DNA of 64,000 nucleotides from Thraustochytrium sp. TN22 (GCA_013306675.1 JABLUY010000009.1:1-64000); one strand, 5' to 3'. Shown: positions 41,346 to 52,435, counted from the stretch's first letter. Notes: a model not told the origin generated them from the sequence alone. Numbers and translations are program-made.

Positions 41346-41356
41346 TTTTTTTTTTT
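41346..41356 (+). terminator. pol III oligo-T terminator of tRNA copy 2
   Basis: A run of eleven T directly follows the tRNA copy 2 discriminator base with one A between. Confidence 0.75.
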
Positions 41357-42582
41357 ATTTTGTGCCAGCCAATCAGGGGTTCCAAAGGTTCCGTCGTGGG
41401 CGGGCTACTAGAAGTAGTGACGAAGCCTGAGCTCCGGTCGCGGCGTCTTCAAGTTGCCAGTCGCTGCCTGGTCGGTCGCCGGCGGGCGCGCACCAAGTGC
41501 CACCAACCACTGCAGTGACTGCACGACGTGCGGATAGCGAGCCAGCACGATTCTGTCGCCGGGTCGCGACGCGCGTACTCTTTTGCCTCGGCGCCACGAC
41601 GCGCGGCGTCCTGGACGCCTGCGCTAGTGGGCCGCACGAGGCCGCCGCGGCCCGGTCCGGGTGCGGCGGGTGCCGCCGACGTGACCAGCGGCCAACGTTA
41701 CTACTACTAGTACACTGCACTGGCAATGGTGGACGACGTGCTGGAATAGCCGGTTCCGTGGTTTCCCACTGGCCAATAACAACAACACCTCTGCGCTGTG
41801 CGCTGCGCAGGCCTGTGCAGTACGAGCCTGCCGAAGCTGGCAGCCGCAGCGGGTCGCCAGCCAGCCAGCACGTGCTTTGCCAACCTTCGACACGTCGTCC
41901 GCCGCGCGCGCCGCGGGCCCTCGCGCGGCTCGCACGGCTCCGGGCGGCGGCGGCCGTGCGTCGGTGACTATGCGCGTCGGTCCCGGTCCAGACTCGCCGC
42001 GCGACCCCTCGCACACGGGCCAGGACCTCGCAGCGCGAGCCGCGCCGGGGGGTGCTCAGCGAGTCTCGTCGCGGCACCCGCCCTTTGCGCGCTCGCTGGC
42101 CGGTCATCGCGTGCCGCCTCGCGCGTGCCGGCGGGCGGCGGCGCGGCGCGGCGCGGCACGATGCCGGCGCGATGCGGCGAGCGCGAGCGACGTGCCGGCG
42201 GGCGGCGGCGAGGGCAGACCCGCGCGGGCGGCGGCGAGCTGCGCGGCCTCGGCGACGGGAGGCGGCGGCCGTGCAGCGCGTGCAAGAGCACGTGCTGGCG
42301 GCGCAGCGGGGCGTGGCCGCGGCATAAGTAAGCTTAGGCCTTAGTTGTTGGCCTTAGTTGTTGTCAAGTTGTGCGTGCACGCTTTCTTTCTTTCCAGCGC
42401 AGGCAGTCCAGCAAGTCAAGTCCGAGGGCGCTGCCCCGGCGCGCCTCGCGCCCTTTGCGCGCGGAGGGCCGCACGCGGCGGCGGCGGCGGCGGCGGCGCG
42501 CCTGAGCGCGCGGCGAGCGCGGCGAGCGCGGCGAGCGCGGCGAGCGCGGATGTGGATGCAGGATTTTGAAATTCACAACAAC

Positions 42583-45500
42583 ATGGGCCTCGGCGGCATG
42601 ACCGGGCGGCGGCAACCGCGCTCGTGGCCGCACCGCGCCGCGTTGACGGCGGCGCTGGTGGTGCTGGCGCTGACCGCGGGCGCGGCGCGAGGCCAGTGCA
42701 GCTCGGACGAGGAGGGCATCCTGCTGACCGACTGCCCTTTGAACGAGGTACGGCTGGAGGACGGCGACTACATGGACTTGGGCTTTGGCACGGTGGACGT
42801 GCGGCTGCCCTTTCTGATACAAGGCGCGACAAACGACGCCTACACGCGCGACGGGTCCATCACGATGACCGGAAAGGGCTACAGCATGGACGGCGGCGCG
42901 CGCACGGTGCCGGGCCCTGTGCTGCGCATGGCCAAGGGCGCCTCGGTGCAAGTGCACTTTCATAACGAGCTGCCGGACGACGGCACCGGGTACCTGAAGA
43001 GCAACATCCACACGCATGGTCTTCATGTGTCGAGCCTTGAGGACGACGTCTCCGTCAAGGTGGGCCCCTCGGACTCGCATCTGTACAACTATACGCTGCC
43101 CACAGACCATGCTGGTGGCACGCATTGGTACCACCCGCACATGCACCCAATGGCAGTGGCGTTCACGGGCTCGGGCGCCGCCGGAATGCTCATCATTGAT
43201 GATGCCGACGACGGCAGCGAGGTGCCACAGGAGCTGCTTGACACGCAGGAGCAGATTCTCTTCTTCCAGCATGTGGACCCGGCGCGCCTGCTGGCCATCT
43301 CGGACGGCCTCACCGTGGAGGAGGCGCCCCAGAGTACACATCGCCGCGATGTGACGGACTCGACGTTTGCACTTGACGCGACCGAGGTTGGCTACGAGGA
43401 CCCGGCCGAGGCCATGGCCGTCTACCGCGCAGACGGCTTGTACCTGGTGAACGGCCTGTACCGGCCCCGCCTCGAGATGCAGCAGGGGGTCTGGTATCGT
43501 TGGCGGCTAGCCCAGGTTGCGCCAGTGCGCGACCTGATGCTCAATATCTACGATGCGGTCGAAGGCAGCGGAGGCCAGTGCGAGGCGCGCCTGCTTTCGC
43601 GGGACGGCGTCTACCTTCCGGACGGCCCTCGCGCTCTCGACTTTGACGCCAACACGCTCGTACACCTTCACCCGGCGAGCCGGGCAGACCTGCTCGTGCG
43701 GTGCAACGGCGAAGTCGGGTCCAAATCGGAGGTATACGACAACTTTGGCGGCTTCGGTGACAACGGCCTGCTCGACTGGGACCCGAACGGCATCAACAAT
43801 TACGCGGACCCGCGCTCGTGGAAGCGCGAGGTGCTCTTGACGCTGGACATCATCGCGGCACCTGCGGCTTCGAGCCTGCCGGCCGAGTTTCATTTCACGC
43901 CGTGTATGCCGTTCTACCTGGAGAGCCTCATGAACCGCGAGGCGAAACCGTACAGCGGCTGGACGGCCGCGGAGGTAAACGCCATCGCCGGCACCACGGC
44001 GCGGGAAGACTTTGCGGAACGCTGGAGCAACGGCAACACCGAGTTCACCATTGCCATCTCTCCCTGGGGCATCAACGGCGTGGAGTTCTACAAGGAGTGG
44101 ATCACGGCCGCTGACACGATTTACCCTGACTATTACAACGTCTCGGTGATGCTGCTCGGCGAGGTGCAGGAGTGGGTCCTCACCGAGTCGAGTCGCAACC
44201 ACCCGCTGCACATCCACGTGAACCACTTTCAGCTCCTGGACGATGGCTTTGACACGACGCTGCAGGCCTACGACTTCACGAACTACAACAGGGCGGGCGA
44301 TTGGGTCGATACGGTGCGTCCGCAGCCCGGTCAGACGCTGCACTTCCGCTTTGAGCCAGATACATTCACGGGCCGCATTGCGCTGCATTGCCACAACATG
44401 GAGCACTCCGACGATGGCGCCAAGGCGGAGGCCTTCGTCATCGGCAACCCGGACCTGGCCCCGGATAGCATCGTGGCCTCTCTCACGCGGCCTTGGTCAG
44501 GCTACTGCCCGGACCCTGTCGAGCTCATCGTGCCAACGCCAGCGCCCACGTTCTTTCCCACCACTGCGGAGCCGACTGTCTTCGTGCCGCCGCCCACACG
44601 GCAGCCCACGGCTCGGCCGACGGCGGAGCCCACAACAGGGACGCCGACAGCCGCGCCCACGCCGGGTCGCCTGCGCATCGCCTTCAACAACATCGCCAGT
44701 GACACTTTTGCGCACGAGGGCGTCGTCGTATCAACGCGCGTGCTAGAGGCGCGCTCCGACAAGGTCATCCAGTACTGCTGGCGTCGAACGAGGGGCGCGT
44801 TTCTGGATGAGCTCGAGGACGAGCTGGGCGAACTTCTCGAGCAGGACAGCTGTGACCTGAGCGCCGAGAACCTGACCCGTCTTGAGGCGGTCTACGCCAC
44901 CTCGCTCACCAAGCCCAGCTTCGCCATCCGACCGTACGTGGTGGCGTCGAGCGCATCCGGGTCGCCCATCACCTTCATGTACAAGCTCACGGCGCGCCAA
45001 GACAACGTCGTGGACTTTGTCGGCGAGGTCTCGTTCCGTGTCTACGGTTTCCCAGACGCGCCCGAGCTTACGCTCTCGGAGACGCGCGGCACAGCCGGCG
45101 TCACGCGCTTCACGCTCGCGGCCTCCGTGCCGGAAGGCGATGCCACCGGCTACGAGTACAAGTTTGCGTTGGAGCGCGACACGCTCGGCGCGGAGCCTGT
45201 CTCCATCTCGGAGTGGAGCTCCTCGCCCACCCTCGCCGACATCGTGCTGCCCTTCACGCAGGACACGGAGACGGTCTCCTACACGGCCGTCGTTGCCTTC
45301 GTGCGCGACCCGTACAAGGCGGTCTCCAAGAAGTCCGCCGCGGAGTACGTGCGACTCGCCGTGCCGTCCTCTATCGACGATGTGGACGTGCAGACCGCCC
45401 TTGATACCGAGGATCCGGCCGGCGGCCTGCGCAACCAGCTCGCCTTCATCTCGGTCGTCACGCGCGCACAGCAGGCCGTCTCGGACGAGGCACTTGCCGC

Positions 45501-48500
45501 CTACAAGGCCGACATCGCCACGCAGCTCGAGCTCACGCTGGCGCTCCTGCACGAGACGGCCTTTACCACGGAGCTGGGCGAGCTCGTCATGTTTGTGCTC
45601 AAGGAGATCGCGCTCAGCCTTGACGATGACGATACCGCGCTCGCGCGCCGCGTTGCTGACATGTACGAGAGTTCTCTCCTGCTTTGGCGCAACGCCATTC
45701 TGCGCGTCATTGCCGAGGCCGCCGACGCCAATGTTGAGCCCAATCTGGCCTTCGAGGTGCCGGAGGGCGCCATCGGTGTTGCCGCCGAGGTGCTCGAGGA
45801 GCTCGTCTCGCTGCCGCAGCTCTGCCAGTACAACTTCTCGCTGACCTCGTTGCACGCAGACATCGTAGAGACGGTCCTCTCGCCACGGCTGGCGAGCCAG
45901 AGCGCCTTCCAGGTGGCGCACACGCTGGTCAACTCCTTGTCGCGCAAGGAATACTCGCACGATGTCGCCGGCCGCTACGTGCCCTCGGACAGCACCACGA
46001 GCAGCTTCCTCGATCTTCCCGCCAGCCTCTTCGACCCGGGCCTTGCGCCGATCTACGACGAGGTCGTCGTCTCGGTTGTGCTCTCGCAAGCTGCCGCCTT
46101 TTGCGCGCAGGACGTCCTCCTTGGCACGTCCTCGAGGCGAGCCCTCGATGTGCAGGACGAGGAGGGCTACGACCAAGACGGCAACCCGCTCGCGCGCGAC
46201 ATCGCTCTCGTCAAGGCATCTGCGCCTGTGCTGGACGTGCAGCAGACAGTGGCCACCGGCGTTTTGTCCATCTCGCTCACGCATTCGTCGGTGGTCTTCG
46301 CCGCCTCTGCCAAGCGCGTCAACGTGAGCCTCGAAGTTCTTGAGGACGCCCTTGCGGCCGATGGCAGCGGCTCCGCAGTCGAGGTCGCCGATCTTTCGTG
46401 CGGCATGTGGACCGGCACAGCCTGGAACGCCGGCAGCTGCACACTTCTCAGTGCCATCGAAGGCGTCCTCACGTGCGAGTGCGGTCCGATCGAGGACGGG
46501 TCTCGCTTCGCCGGGTTTTACGAGTTCGACATCCTCGGCGAGCTCGAAGAGGTCACGGCCCGCGTCGACGGCGCGCTCCTGGCCCGTCTGGGCGTCGGCC
46601 TGCTGGGCAGCTGGCTGCTGCTGTCCATGTGGTTGTACAAGCGCGACCGCCGCGACGCCACGCGTGTGCAGCGCGGCGCCGTGTTGGCCTTCTTGGCCGT
46701 GCGCCATTTCCGCAAGTACGAAGCGAGCCTGCCCTTTTTGCGTCGTGACGCCTTCGGCAAGCTCAAGGCAAATGCGCGGCAGCCCGAGTCGCCCGCCAAG
46801 TCGCCGAGGGACCTCCTGCGCGACGTTGGCCGCGCGCACTCGGTGTTCGGGCTTTTCACCTTTAACGCTGAGATGAGCCGCGTCACGCGCAGCTTCGTGC
46901 TGCCCCTAGCCGCGCTCACCGCCCTGGCCGGCGTCTATTTCATGCACCGTGTCGAGGCGCAGTTGGCGGGGTTTGCAGGCCAGGTCGGCGCAAACGTCTC
47001 CGAGCTGGCTGTCGCCTTCAACACGCTGCTTGTTGCCTTTGTCGTGCTCACGTACAGGTATGCCCTGCGCTCGCTGGCTACCTCGGACCGCCGTGTCCTG
47101 CGCGCCGTGCCGCACCTACAAGCTCAAGCGTTGGCGCTCGTGCCGTCTCCCTGGCATCCGGCCCGCCCGGTAGGCCTCTCGCGCCGCGCTCGCCGCGCGC
47201 GCGAGCGCCAGATGCGCGAGAATTGGCAGGACGGCCTCGAGGGGGCGGAGCAGCAGCAGCAGCAGCAGCAGCAAGATCAAGATTCGAGGCGGGGCTTAGA
47301 CCTTGAAGCGAACCCGGCGGATTCGGACAAGCTCATGTCGCAGCTCGCCAAGCCTGAGCTGGAGCGCCTGCGCAACCGGCAGATGCAAGTCTTCCTCAAG
47401 CGCGGCCAGCTCGCGCACATGAAGGGCCAGCATGACTTTGTGCTGCATTCCAAGTACTGGCGGCTCGCACAGGGCGTGCTGAGCTCCGTCTGGTTTCTGC
47501 GGCTCTTCAACGACGGCATGAACCGCATCTACGGCGGCAAGGCCTACGTGTCTACGGCTCTTGCGCGCCACGAGCGCGCGCTCAACAAGCTCGAGAAAGG
47601 GTACGGCCTGCGTCCGCGGGTTCTCTCGTTCGCGCGCCTGCTGTGCGCGATCCTCGTGCTGGCAGTGCTCGGCTTCGGCGTCTTTGGTGTCTATTTGGGG
47701 GCGCAGGGCTTCGCGGCGCCCGCCGACTGGGCCGTTGACGCCATTGTGGCGCTCGCTGTCGCAATCTTTCTCGTCGAGCCGCTCGTTCTCTTCGTGCTCT
47801 TCTTCGCGCTCTTCCCGCGTCACCAGCGCAAGCATATCCCGCCCATCTTCAAGGTGCGCGGCCCGCGCTACTCGTGGGACAGCCGCGTATCGGCGGGTTC
47901 TGCGGTCAACCGCGACCGCCTGCTCGACCACGCGGATGGCGAGGACGCCGCTGGTGCTCTCTCCAGCACGGCCGCGACCGTAGCCCGCCTCAAGGGCGCC
48001 ACCAATCTCCCGCACATGGACTCTTCAGCGCAGCGGCACCACCAGGAGCAGCGCGACCTGCGCAAGCTCGAAAAGCAACAGCGTGATCAGGTGCGGCAGC
48101 GCGACACTGAGGACATGCCGCACCTGGGTCGACGCCTCGCGGGCTCCGACTACGGCGGCAAGTCTTACTTGGGCCGCGCTACGACAGCCACGACGCACTC
48201 CGAGCGCTCCATTGGCTCGGGCACGTCCAGCGGCCGCGGTGTGGGCCTCCTGCGGCTCTTTTCGCCAGCCGCGCCGGCCGCGAGCACGGTCGCGACGGAC
48301 GATCTTTACACGGAGGCGGAGGACGAAGACTACGAGGATTCCGATGACGGCTACGAGACCGTTGGCTCGGACCGTACGGGCCGACCCTCACTTGCAGCCC
48401 ACCGCCGTCCTACACGCCACCGCCGCACTTCCACAATTTCAGCCGTCTTCAATCGCGCGAATTCGCGTCGGAATTCCGTCTTTAAGAATGACGATGAGGA

Positions 48501-48546
48501 CGAGGACGACCCGGATTTTCGCCCGGATGACGTCGACTTTGTCTGA
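42583..48546 (+). CDS. multicopper oxidase fused to REJ-like, GPS-like and multi-pass membrane region
   Basis: The frame is open from 42358, but the ATG at 42583 (or 42550) opens a signal peptide ending near TAGAARG-Q, giving about 1987 residues. Copper ligands of a multicopper oxidase are present in order: THGLH (about 142), HWYHPHMH (184), HPLHIHVNHF (540) and HCHNMEHS (602). A Pro-Thr stalk (PTPAPTFFPTTAEPT; about 647-692) links to a beta-rich REJ/PKD-like ectodomain (about 700-1230). A Cys/Trp cluster (CGMWTGTAWNAGSC...CECG; about 1270-1315) resembles a GPS box but lacks the HL-S/T cleavage site. Five hydrophobic segments follow from about 1330 (LGVGLLGSWLLLSMWLY; LVLAVLGFGVFGVYLG; VALAVAIFLVEPLVLFVLF among them) and a long Ser/Arg and acidic cytoplasmic tail. 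The likely role is a plasma-membrane metallo-oxidase, perhaps for iron or phenolics, with a sensor-like ectodomain. The substrate is unknown. Confidence 0.85.
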   Translation: MGLGGMTGRRQPRSWPHRAALTAALVVLALTAGAARGQCSSDEEGILLTDCPLNEVRLEDGDYMDLGFGTVDVRLPFLIQGATNDAYTRDGSITMTGKGYSMDGGARTVPGPVLRMAKGASVQVHFHNELPDDGTGYLKSNIHTHGLHVSSLEDDVSVKVGPSDSHLYNYTLPTDHAGGTHWYHPHMHPMAVAFTGSGAAGMLIIDDADDGSEVPQELLDTQEQILFFQHVDPARLLAISDGLTVEEAPQSTHRRDVTDSTFALDATEVGYEDPAEAMAVYRADGLYLVNGLYRPRLEMQQGVWYRWRLAQVAPVRDLMLNIYDAVEGSGGQCEARLLSRDGVYLPDGPRALDFDANTLVHLHPASRADLLVRCNGEVGSKSEVYDNFGGFGDNGLLDWDPNGINNYADPRSWKREVLLTLDIIAAPAASSLPAEFHFTPCMPFYLESLMNREAKPYSGWTAAEVNAIAGTTAREDFAERWSNGNTEFTIAISPWGINGVEFYKEWITAADTIYPDYYNVSVMLLGEVQEWVLTESSRNHPLHIHVNHFQLLDDGFDTTLQAYDFTNYNRAGDWVDTVRPQPGQTLHFRFEPDTFTGRIALHCHNMEHSDDGAKAEAFVIGNPDLAPDSIVASLTRPWSGYCPDPVELIVPTPAPTFFPTTAEPTVFVPPPTRQPTARPTAEPTTGTPTAAPTPGRLRIAFNNIASDTFAHEGVVVSTRVLEARSDKVIQYCWRRTRGAFLDELEDELGELLEQDSCDLSAENLTRLEAVYATSLTKPSFAIRPYVVASSASGSPITFMYKLTARQDNVVDFVGEVSFRVYGFPDAPELTLSETRGTAGVTRFTLAASVPEGDATGYEYKFALERDTLGAEPVSISEWSSSPTLADIVLPFTQDTETVSYTAVVAFVRDPYKAVSKKSAAEYVRLAVPSSIDDVDVQTALDTEDPAGGLRNQLAFISVVTRAQQAVSDEALAAYKADIATQLELTLALLHETAFTTELGELVMFVLKEIALSLDDDDTALARRVADMYESSLLLWRNAILRVIAEAADANVEPNLAFEVPEGAIGVAAEVLEELVSLPQLCQYNFSLTSLHADIVETVLSPRLASQSAFQVAHTLVNSLSRKEYSHDVAGRYVPSDSTTSSFLDLPASLFDPGLAPIYDEVVVSVVLSQAAAFCAQDVLLGTSSRRALDVQDEEGYDQDGNPLARDIALVKASAPVLDVQQTVATGVLSISLTHSSVVFAASAKRVNVSLEVLEDALAADGSGSAVEVADLSCGMWTGTAWNAGSCTLLSAIEGVLTCECGPIEDGSRFAGFYEFDILGELEEVTARVDGALLARLGVGLLGSWLLLSMWLYKRDRRDATRVQRGAVLAFLAVRHFRKYEASLPFLRRDAFGKLKANARQPESPAKSPRDLLRDVGRAHSVFGLFTFNAEMSRVTRSFVLPLAALTALAGVYFMHRVEAQLAGFAGQVGANVSELAVAFNTLLVAFVVLTYRYALRSLATSDRRVLRAVPHLQAQALALVPSPWHPARPVGLSRRARRARERQMRENWQDGLEGAEQQQQQQQQDQDSRRGLDLEANPADSDKLMSQLAKPELERLRNRQMQVFLKRGQLAHMKGQHDFVLHSKYWRLAQGVLSSVWFLRLFNDGMNRIYGGKAYVSTALARHERALNKLEKGYGLRPRVLSFARLLCAILVLAVLGFGVFGVYLGAQGFAAPADWAVDAIVALAVAIFLVEPLVLFVLFFALFPRHQRKHIPPIFKVRGPRYSWDSRVSAGSAVNRDRLLDHADGEDAAGALSSTAATVARLKGATNLPHMDSSAQRHHQEQRDLRKLEKQQRDQVRQRDTEDMPHLGRRLAGSDYGGKSYLGRATTATTHSERSIGSGTSSGRGVGLLRLFSPAAPAASTVATDDLYTEAEDEDYEDSDDGYETVGSDRTGRPSLAAHRRPTRHRRTSTISAVFNRANSRRNSVFKNDDEDEDDPDFRPDDVDFV

Positions 48547-49033
48547 GACTTTCAATTTGTGTGACTTCTCCTCGCCCAATACCAACCCCAAATCATGTTT
48601 TGTACTTTTTCCTTTTGCAGTCCGCGTCAACTTGATTGGCAAGAGAATCTGACAGTCTCACAGTGAGCTGAGGTGAGCTGCATGACCCTGGGCAGGTTGC
48701 AGCGGCGCAGCCACGGGCGACCATTCCCGGTTGCACAACTTGAGCACTGCGGAGACAGGAGAACGGTGGGGAGCGCTCCTCTTCTTCTTTTTTTTTTTGC
48801 AGAGCTGGCGGCAGCCTTTCGCAGCCTTTTACAGCGTTTTTGCGAGATTGCGCAAAGCGCGGGCCTTCTCCGAGTCGCTTCTCGCCAACAAGGCTGCTGC
48901 TTCCGCGCACTTCCGCCGCAGAGCGCGAAAGCACCTGGCTGCCAGGACAGGCGAACAACCTCGAAGACCGCACGGGCGCAGGGCGCGGAGCCGCGGGGGG
49001 GGGCGGGTGCAGCGGGGCGGCCTGGCGGGCGCG
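48547..49033. other. intergenic region and possible 5' leader of the LRR gene
   Basis: A pyrimidine tract ending TTTTTTGCAG near 48785-48801 resembles a 3' splice site, so an untranslated or short first exon of the LRR gene may lie here. The frame upstream of the ATG at 49034 is open but not repeat-like. Confidence 0.4.
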
Positions 49034-52000
49034 ATGCCTTCCTCGAGCCTTATGGAGCAGGCGCTGGACCTGGTCCGAGAAGATGGCATCGTCAAAGTGG
49101 AGTAGGTGGACGCCCACCCCCTTCCCCCGCACACACGCATGGAGGGAGGCACGGACAGCCAGCCGACTGACGGAGAAGCGAGGCAGCTTGCGCAAAGAGC
49201 GGATGCCGCTAGCGGAGCTGAGCGAGCTGCTGCAGCTTCTGCAGCGCAGCAAGCACGCCCGCAAGCTTGCGTACGTGGAGCGAGAGACGAAAAGTCACGA
49301 CTAGCATGCACACGACCCCATCCCATACTCACGCACGATTTTCGTCCGTGCACAGCTTGCGCGACTGCGCACTCACGCCTGCAGCCGGCGTGCACCTACG
49401 CGACATGCTCCTGGTCAACACTAGTCTATGCAAGCTCGAGTACGTACTTCTACTCGCCTGGATGACCGCGCTCGACGCTAACCCCGGGTCTCGCACAGCC
49501 TCATGGAAAACGCGCTGGGCCCAAGCGGCGCGCAGCTTCTGGCAGCCGGCCTCGAGAGAAACGGGATCCTCGTCGAGCTCAAGTGGGTTCCACGCAGGCA
49601 GCTTCCCGCACAAGGAAGATAGCACGGCACGTCAAACTCACGAGTCTCGCACAGCCTCTCGCAGAACAAGATCGGGGCCGACGGCGCGGGCGCGCTCGTG
49701 GGTGCACTCATGCACAACTCGAGTCTACGGAAGCTCGCGTAGGTTGCCTCGCTCTGGTCGAAAAGGATCTCGATGGCTGACGAGCCAGATGTGCCCCCAC
49801 ATGCGTCCCAGGCTGGCGACCAACCGTCTCAGCGACAGCGGCGCGCGTCTCGTGGCTCCCCTGCTGAGTGGCAACGCGACGCTGCGCATTCTGGATCTCA
49901 ATGCGAATCGCTTCACGAGCGCTGGCGCGGCGGCCCTCGCCGAGCACATGCAGCACAACACAACCCTGCGCGACCTCGAGTACGTTGGTTTCTTGTCTTC
50001 CCTTGCCGGCATTGGGAAAGAGGGGACCCGCTTGATGCTGACACGTGCGTCACATTCAGCCTCGGAATTAACTCCATCGGCGAATGCGAGGAGCTCGAGC
50101 TCTTCCTGCGCGGCACCGGCCTCGTCGTGCTTCGTCTCGCGCGCAACGGCATCCAGGGCAAGGGCGTGCGTGCGCTGGCCCGCGGGCTGGAGGCCAACAA
50201 GACGCTCAAGGAGCTCAAGTACGTGACGCGATTGATGTCGACGCGGGCGGCCTTTCCTGCTCACACTAATTCGTGGCGTGGCACAGCCTGGTGCACAACC
50301 GCTGCGGCGTGGAGGCCGCGTGCGCCCTGGCGGAGGCTCTCGAGAGCAACCCTGCTCTGAATGGGTTCTTGTACGTGCAGATGCGCTGCTTGTTCGAGCA
50401 GCACGACGAGCTGACGGTGAGCGAATGGTCCTGCAGTCTCAACATGGAGCACAGTGACGTTGGCGACGTTGGCGCGGCGGCGTTCGCGCGCGTCGCCGCC
50501 TCGACCTCCGTGCTGCAAAAGATCGCGTAGGTTGTGCGAACTGCCTGGATAGCTGCCAGGCGGCTGGCTGCCTTGTGACCTCCGTCGCTGACCCAAGACG
50601 GTCACGTACAGCTTCAAGGGCAACGGGATTCGCGGCGCCGGCGTCAGAGCTCTGGCGAAGGCGCTCGAGACCACGACGGCACTCCGGGAGCTCGAGTAGG
50701 TTTGCGTGCGCAGGGCCGCGCCCGCCTATTTGATGCAAAGATGGACCTCGGTCTGACACCTCCGCTGCGCAGCCTCTCATGGAACCGTGTGGAGGGCTAC
50801 AGCGCGCATCAGCTCGCCAAGGCGCTGCGCTCAAATGCCACCTTGACGTGGCTGGAGTACGTTAACTTGGCTTGTTTCGCCTGACGCATTCGCATGGCTC
50901 CAGGTAGAGACTCACGCGCGCACGTGCAGCCTGCAAGAAGCAGAACTCGGCGCGGCGGGTGCCAAGTTCATGGCGGAAGCCCTCAAGACGAATGATACCC
51001 TCGAGTACCTCAAGTGCGTGCATAGCGCGCCACCTTCGCAGCTGCTTTCGGGCGGAACTGACATTCGTACGCCCCACTTCGCACAGTTTGCACCGCAACA
51101 ACATCAGCTCGGAGGGCATTGAGGCGCTTGCCGAGGCGCTTCTCGTGAACGATGCGCTCACGATACTCATGTACGTGAGACACGGCGGCGTACACAGCGG
51201 AAAGTCCTTTCGTTCGGGAGGAAGCAAGGGGTCGCTCACCAGACGTGCTTGCACAGCCTCAGTACGAACGGAATCGATGACTCGAGCGTCTCAGCCCTCG
51301 CCGAGGCGCTCAAGGGTAACACCACGCTTGCCAAGCTCGAGTACGTTGGCCAGAATAAGAGACCATGGCGGTACCTGGCGCGTGACGCCTGACGTTCATA
51401 TATTGCCCTGTCGGGACAGCCTCTCCAACAACCAGATTCACGACGAGGGCCTTGCCGACATTGCAAGCATGCTCCGGGTGAACAAGGGCCTGCGGTACAT
51501 CAGGTACGTGAGACGATCAGCGCGGTCGGTGTGCTCAGATTGAGCTGACGCGAATCGGATTCGGCAATCTACCTTTTACTCTTTAGCCTCGGGCTGAACA
51601 GGTTCGAGAACCCGGGCGTGGAGGCTTTGGCCGACGCGCTCGCGAACGACAACATGACGCTGCGTCTTCTCCGGTACGTGCGCCTGCCTGTTTGCAGGCT
51701 CAGTCAGGACTCTTGGGGCTTTGGGGCAGGAAGCGCTGACTGACCGTGGTGAGTGTGTGCAGGCTGGACTACTGTCGGTTCGACCTGGCGGGCATCGAGG
51801 CGCTCGCGCATGCGCTCAAGACCAACGAGACGATTGTCTACATTGAGTAAGTCAGGCAGGCGCTCTCGCGCGCGCTCTCTCATCTTGGAAAATAGCGGCT
51901 GACCTCCGGCTGGGCTGTCACGTCTCGTCTCCTCACAGTCTGGACGGCCAGATGCAGACCTCGGATGAGCTAGAGGCGGAGTTGGATCTGAACAACGGCA

Positions 52001-52290
52001 TCGACATTCTCAAGACGGAGCTGGAGGAGCTTGAGCCCCTTGCGACAGAGGTGTACTACGCCGCGCTGCTGTCCGTTCGGTACGCGCTGCCGGCGACGCG
52101 GGACGGCACGACAGTGCTGGCTGCACGGGGCGCCCGACCGCCGTCGGAGATGTACGAGATGGATTGCGCCAAGTCGCGGCGTATCATCGAGCTCGACGAG
52201 CAGGTGACGGCGGCGTACCACACGATCAACGGATACGCAACGACGGCGTCGCTCTTCACTCCGTTTCTTGTGTCTTCGGGCTACACGTGA
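49034..52290 (+). CDS. leucine-rich-repeat protein encoded by about 18 short exons
   Basis: No long open frame exists here, but exons bounded by GT/AG join in one frame: 49034-49101, 49163-49270, 49356-49439, 49499-49582, 49655-49738, 49812-49979, 50060-50218, 50287-50370, 50437-50526, 50612-50695, 50773-50856, 50930-51013, 51087-51170, 51257-51340, 51420-51503, 51587-51673, 51763-51846, 51939-52290. The sum is 1956 nt, 651 residues. Most internal exons are 84 nt and encode one 28-residue RNI/NLRC-type repeat (LSQNKIGADGAGALVGALMH, then NSSLRKL). All 17 introns are phase 2, 59-92 nt long, and mostly begin GTACGT or GTAGGT. The last exon adds a helical C-terminal domain (MQTSDELEAELDLNNGIDIL). 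RNI-like repeats form a horseshoe for protein binding; partner and location are unknown. The first exon and the 49163 acceptor are the least certain parts. Confidence 0.8.
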
Positions 52291-52435
52291 GTGACGACAA
52301 CTCCAGGAGCGAGAGCAAAGAGCGAGAGAACAACAAAGAAGATTTGGATCACTTTAGGCCGTCAATTTGAAAGAAAGCGGGGCCAGGCCTCCGCGCTGCT
52401 CGCGGGGCGCGAAACACACACATAAAAGACAACGA

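Larger units (their letters stand above)
40724..42582. other. tRNA-bearing spacer and GC-rich leader before the multicopper oxidase gene
   Basis: This stretch holds the two tRNA-Val-like genes. From 41400 to 42340 it is GC-rich with only Arg/Ala-rich overlapping frames. At about 42385-42398 a TTTCTTTCTTTCCAG sequence looks like a 3' splice site, so part of it may be an intron of the gene to the right. Confidence 0.5.

Noticed and set aside
44743-46839. 698-codon minus-strand frame
   Set aside because: Antisense shadow of the multicopper oxidase fusion gene; His/Arg-rich with no domain.
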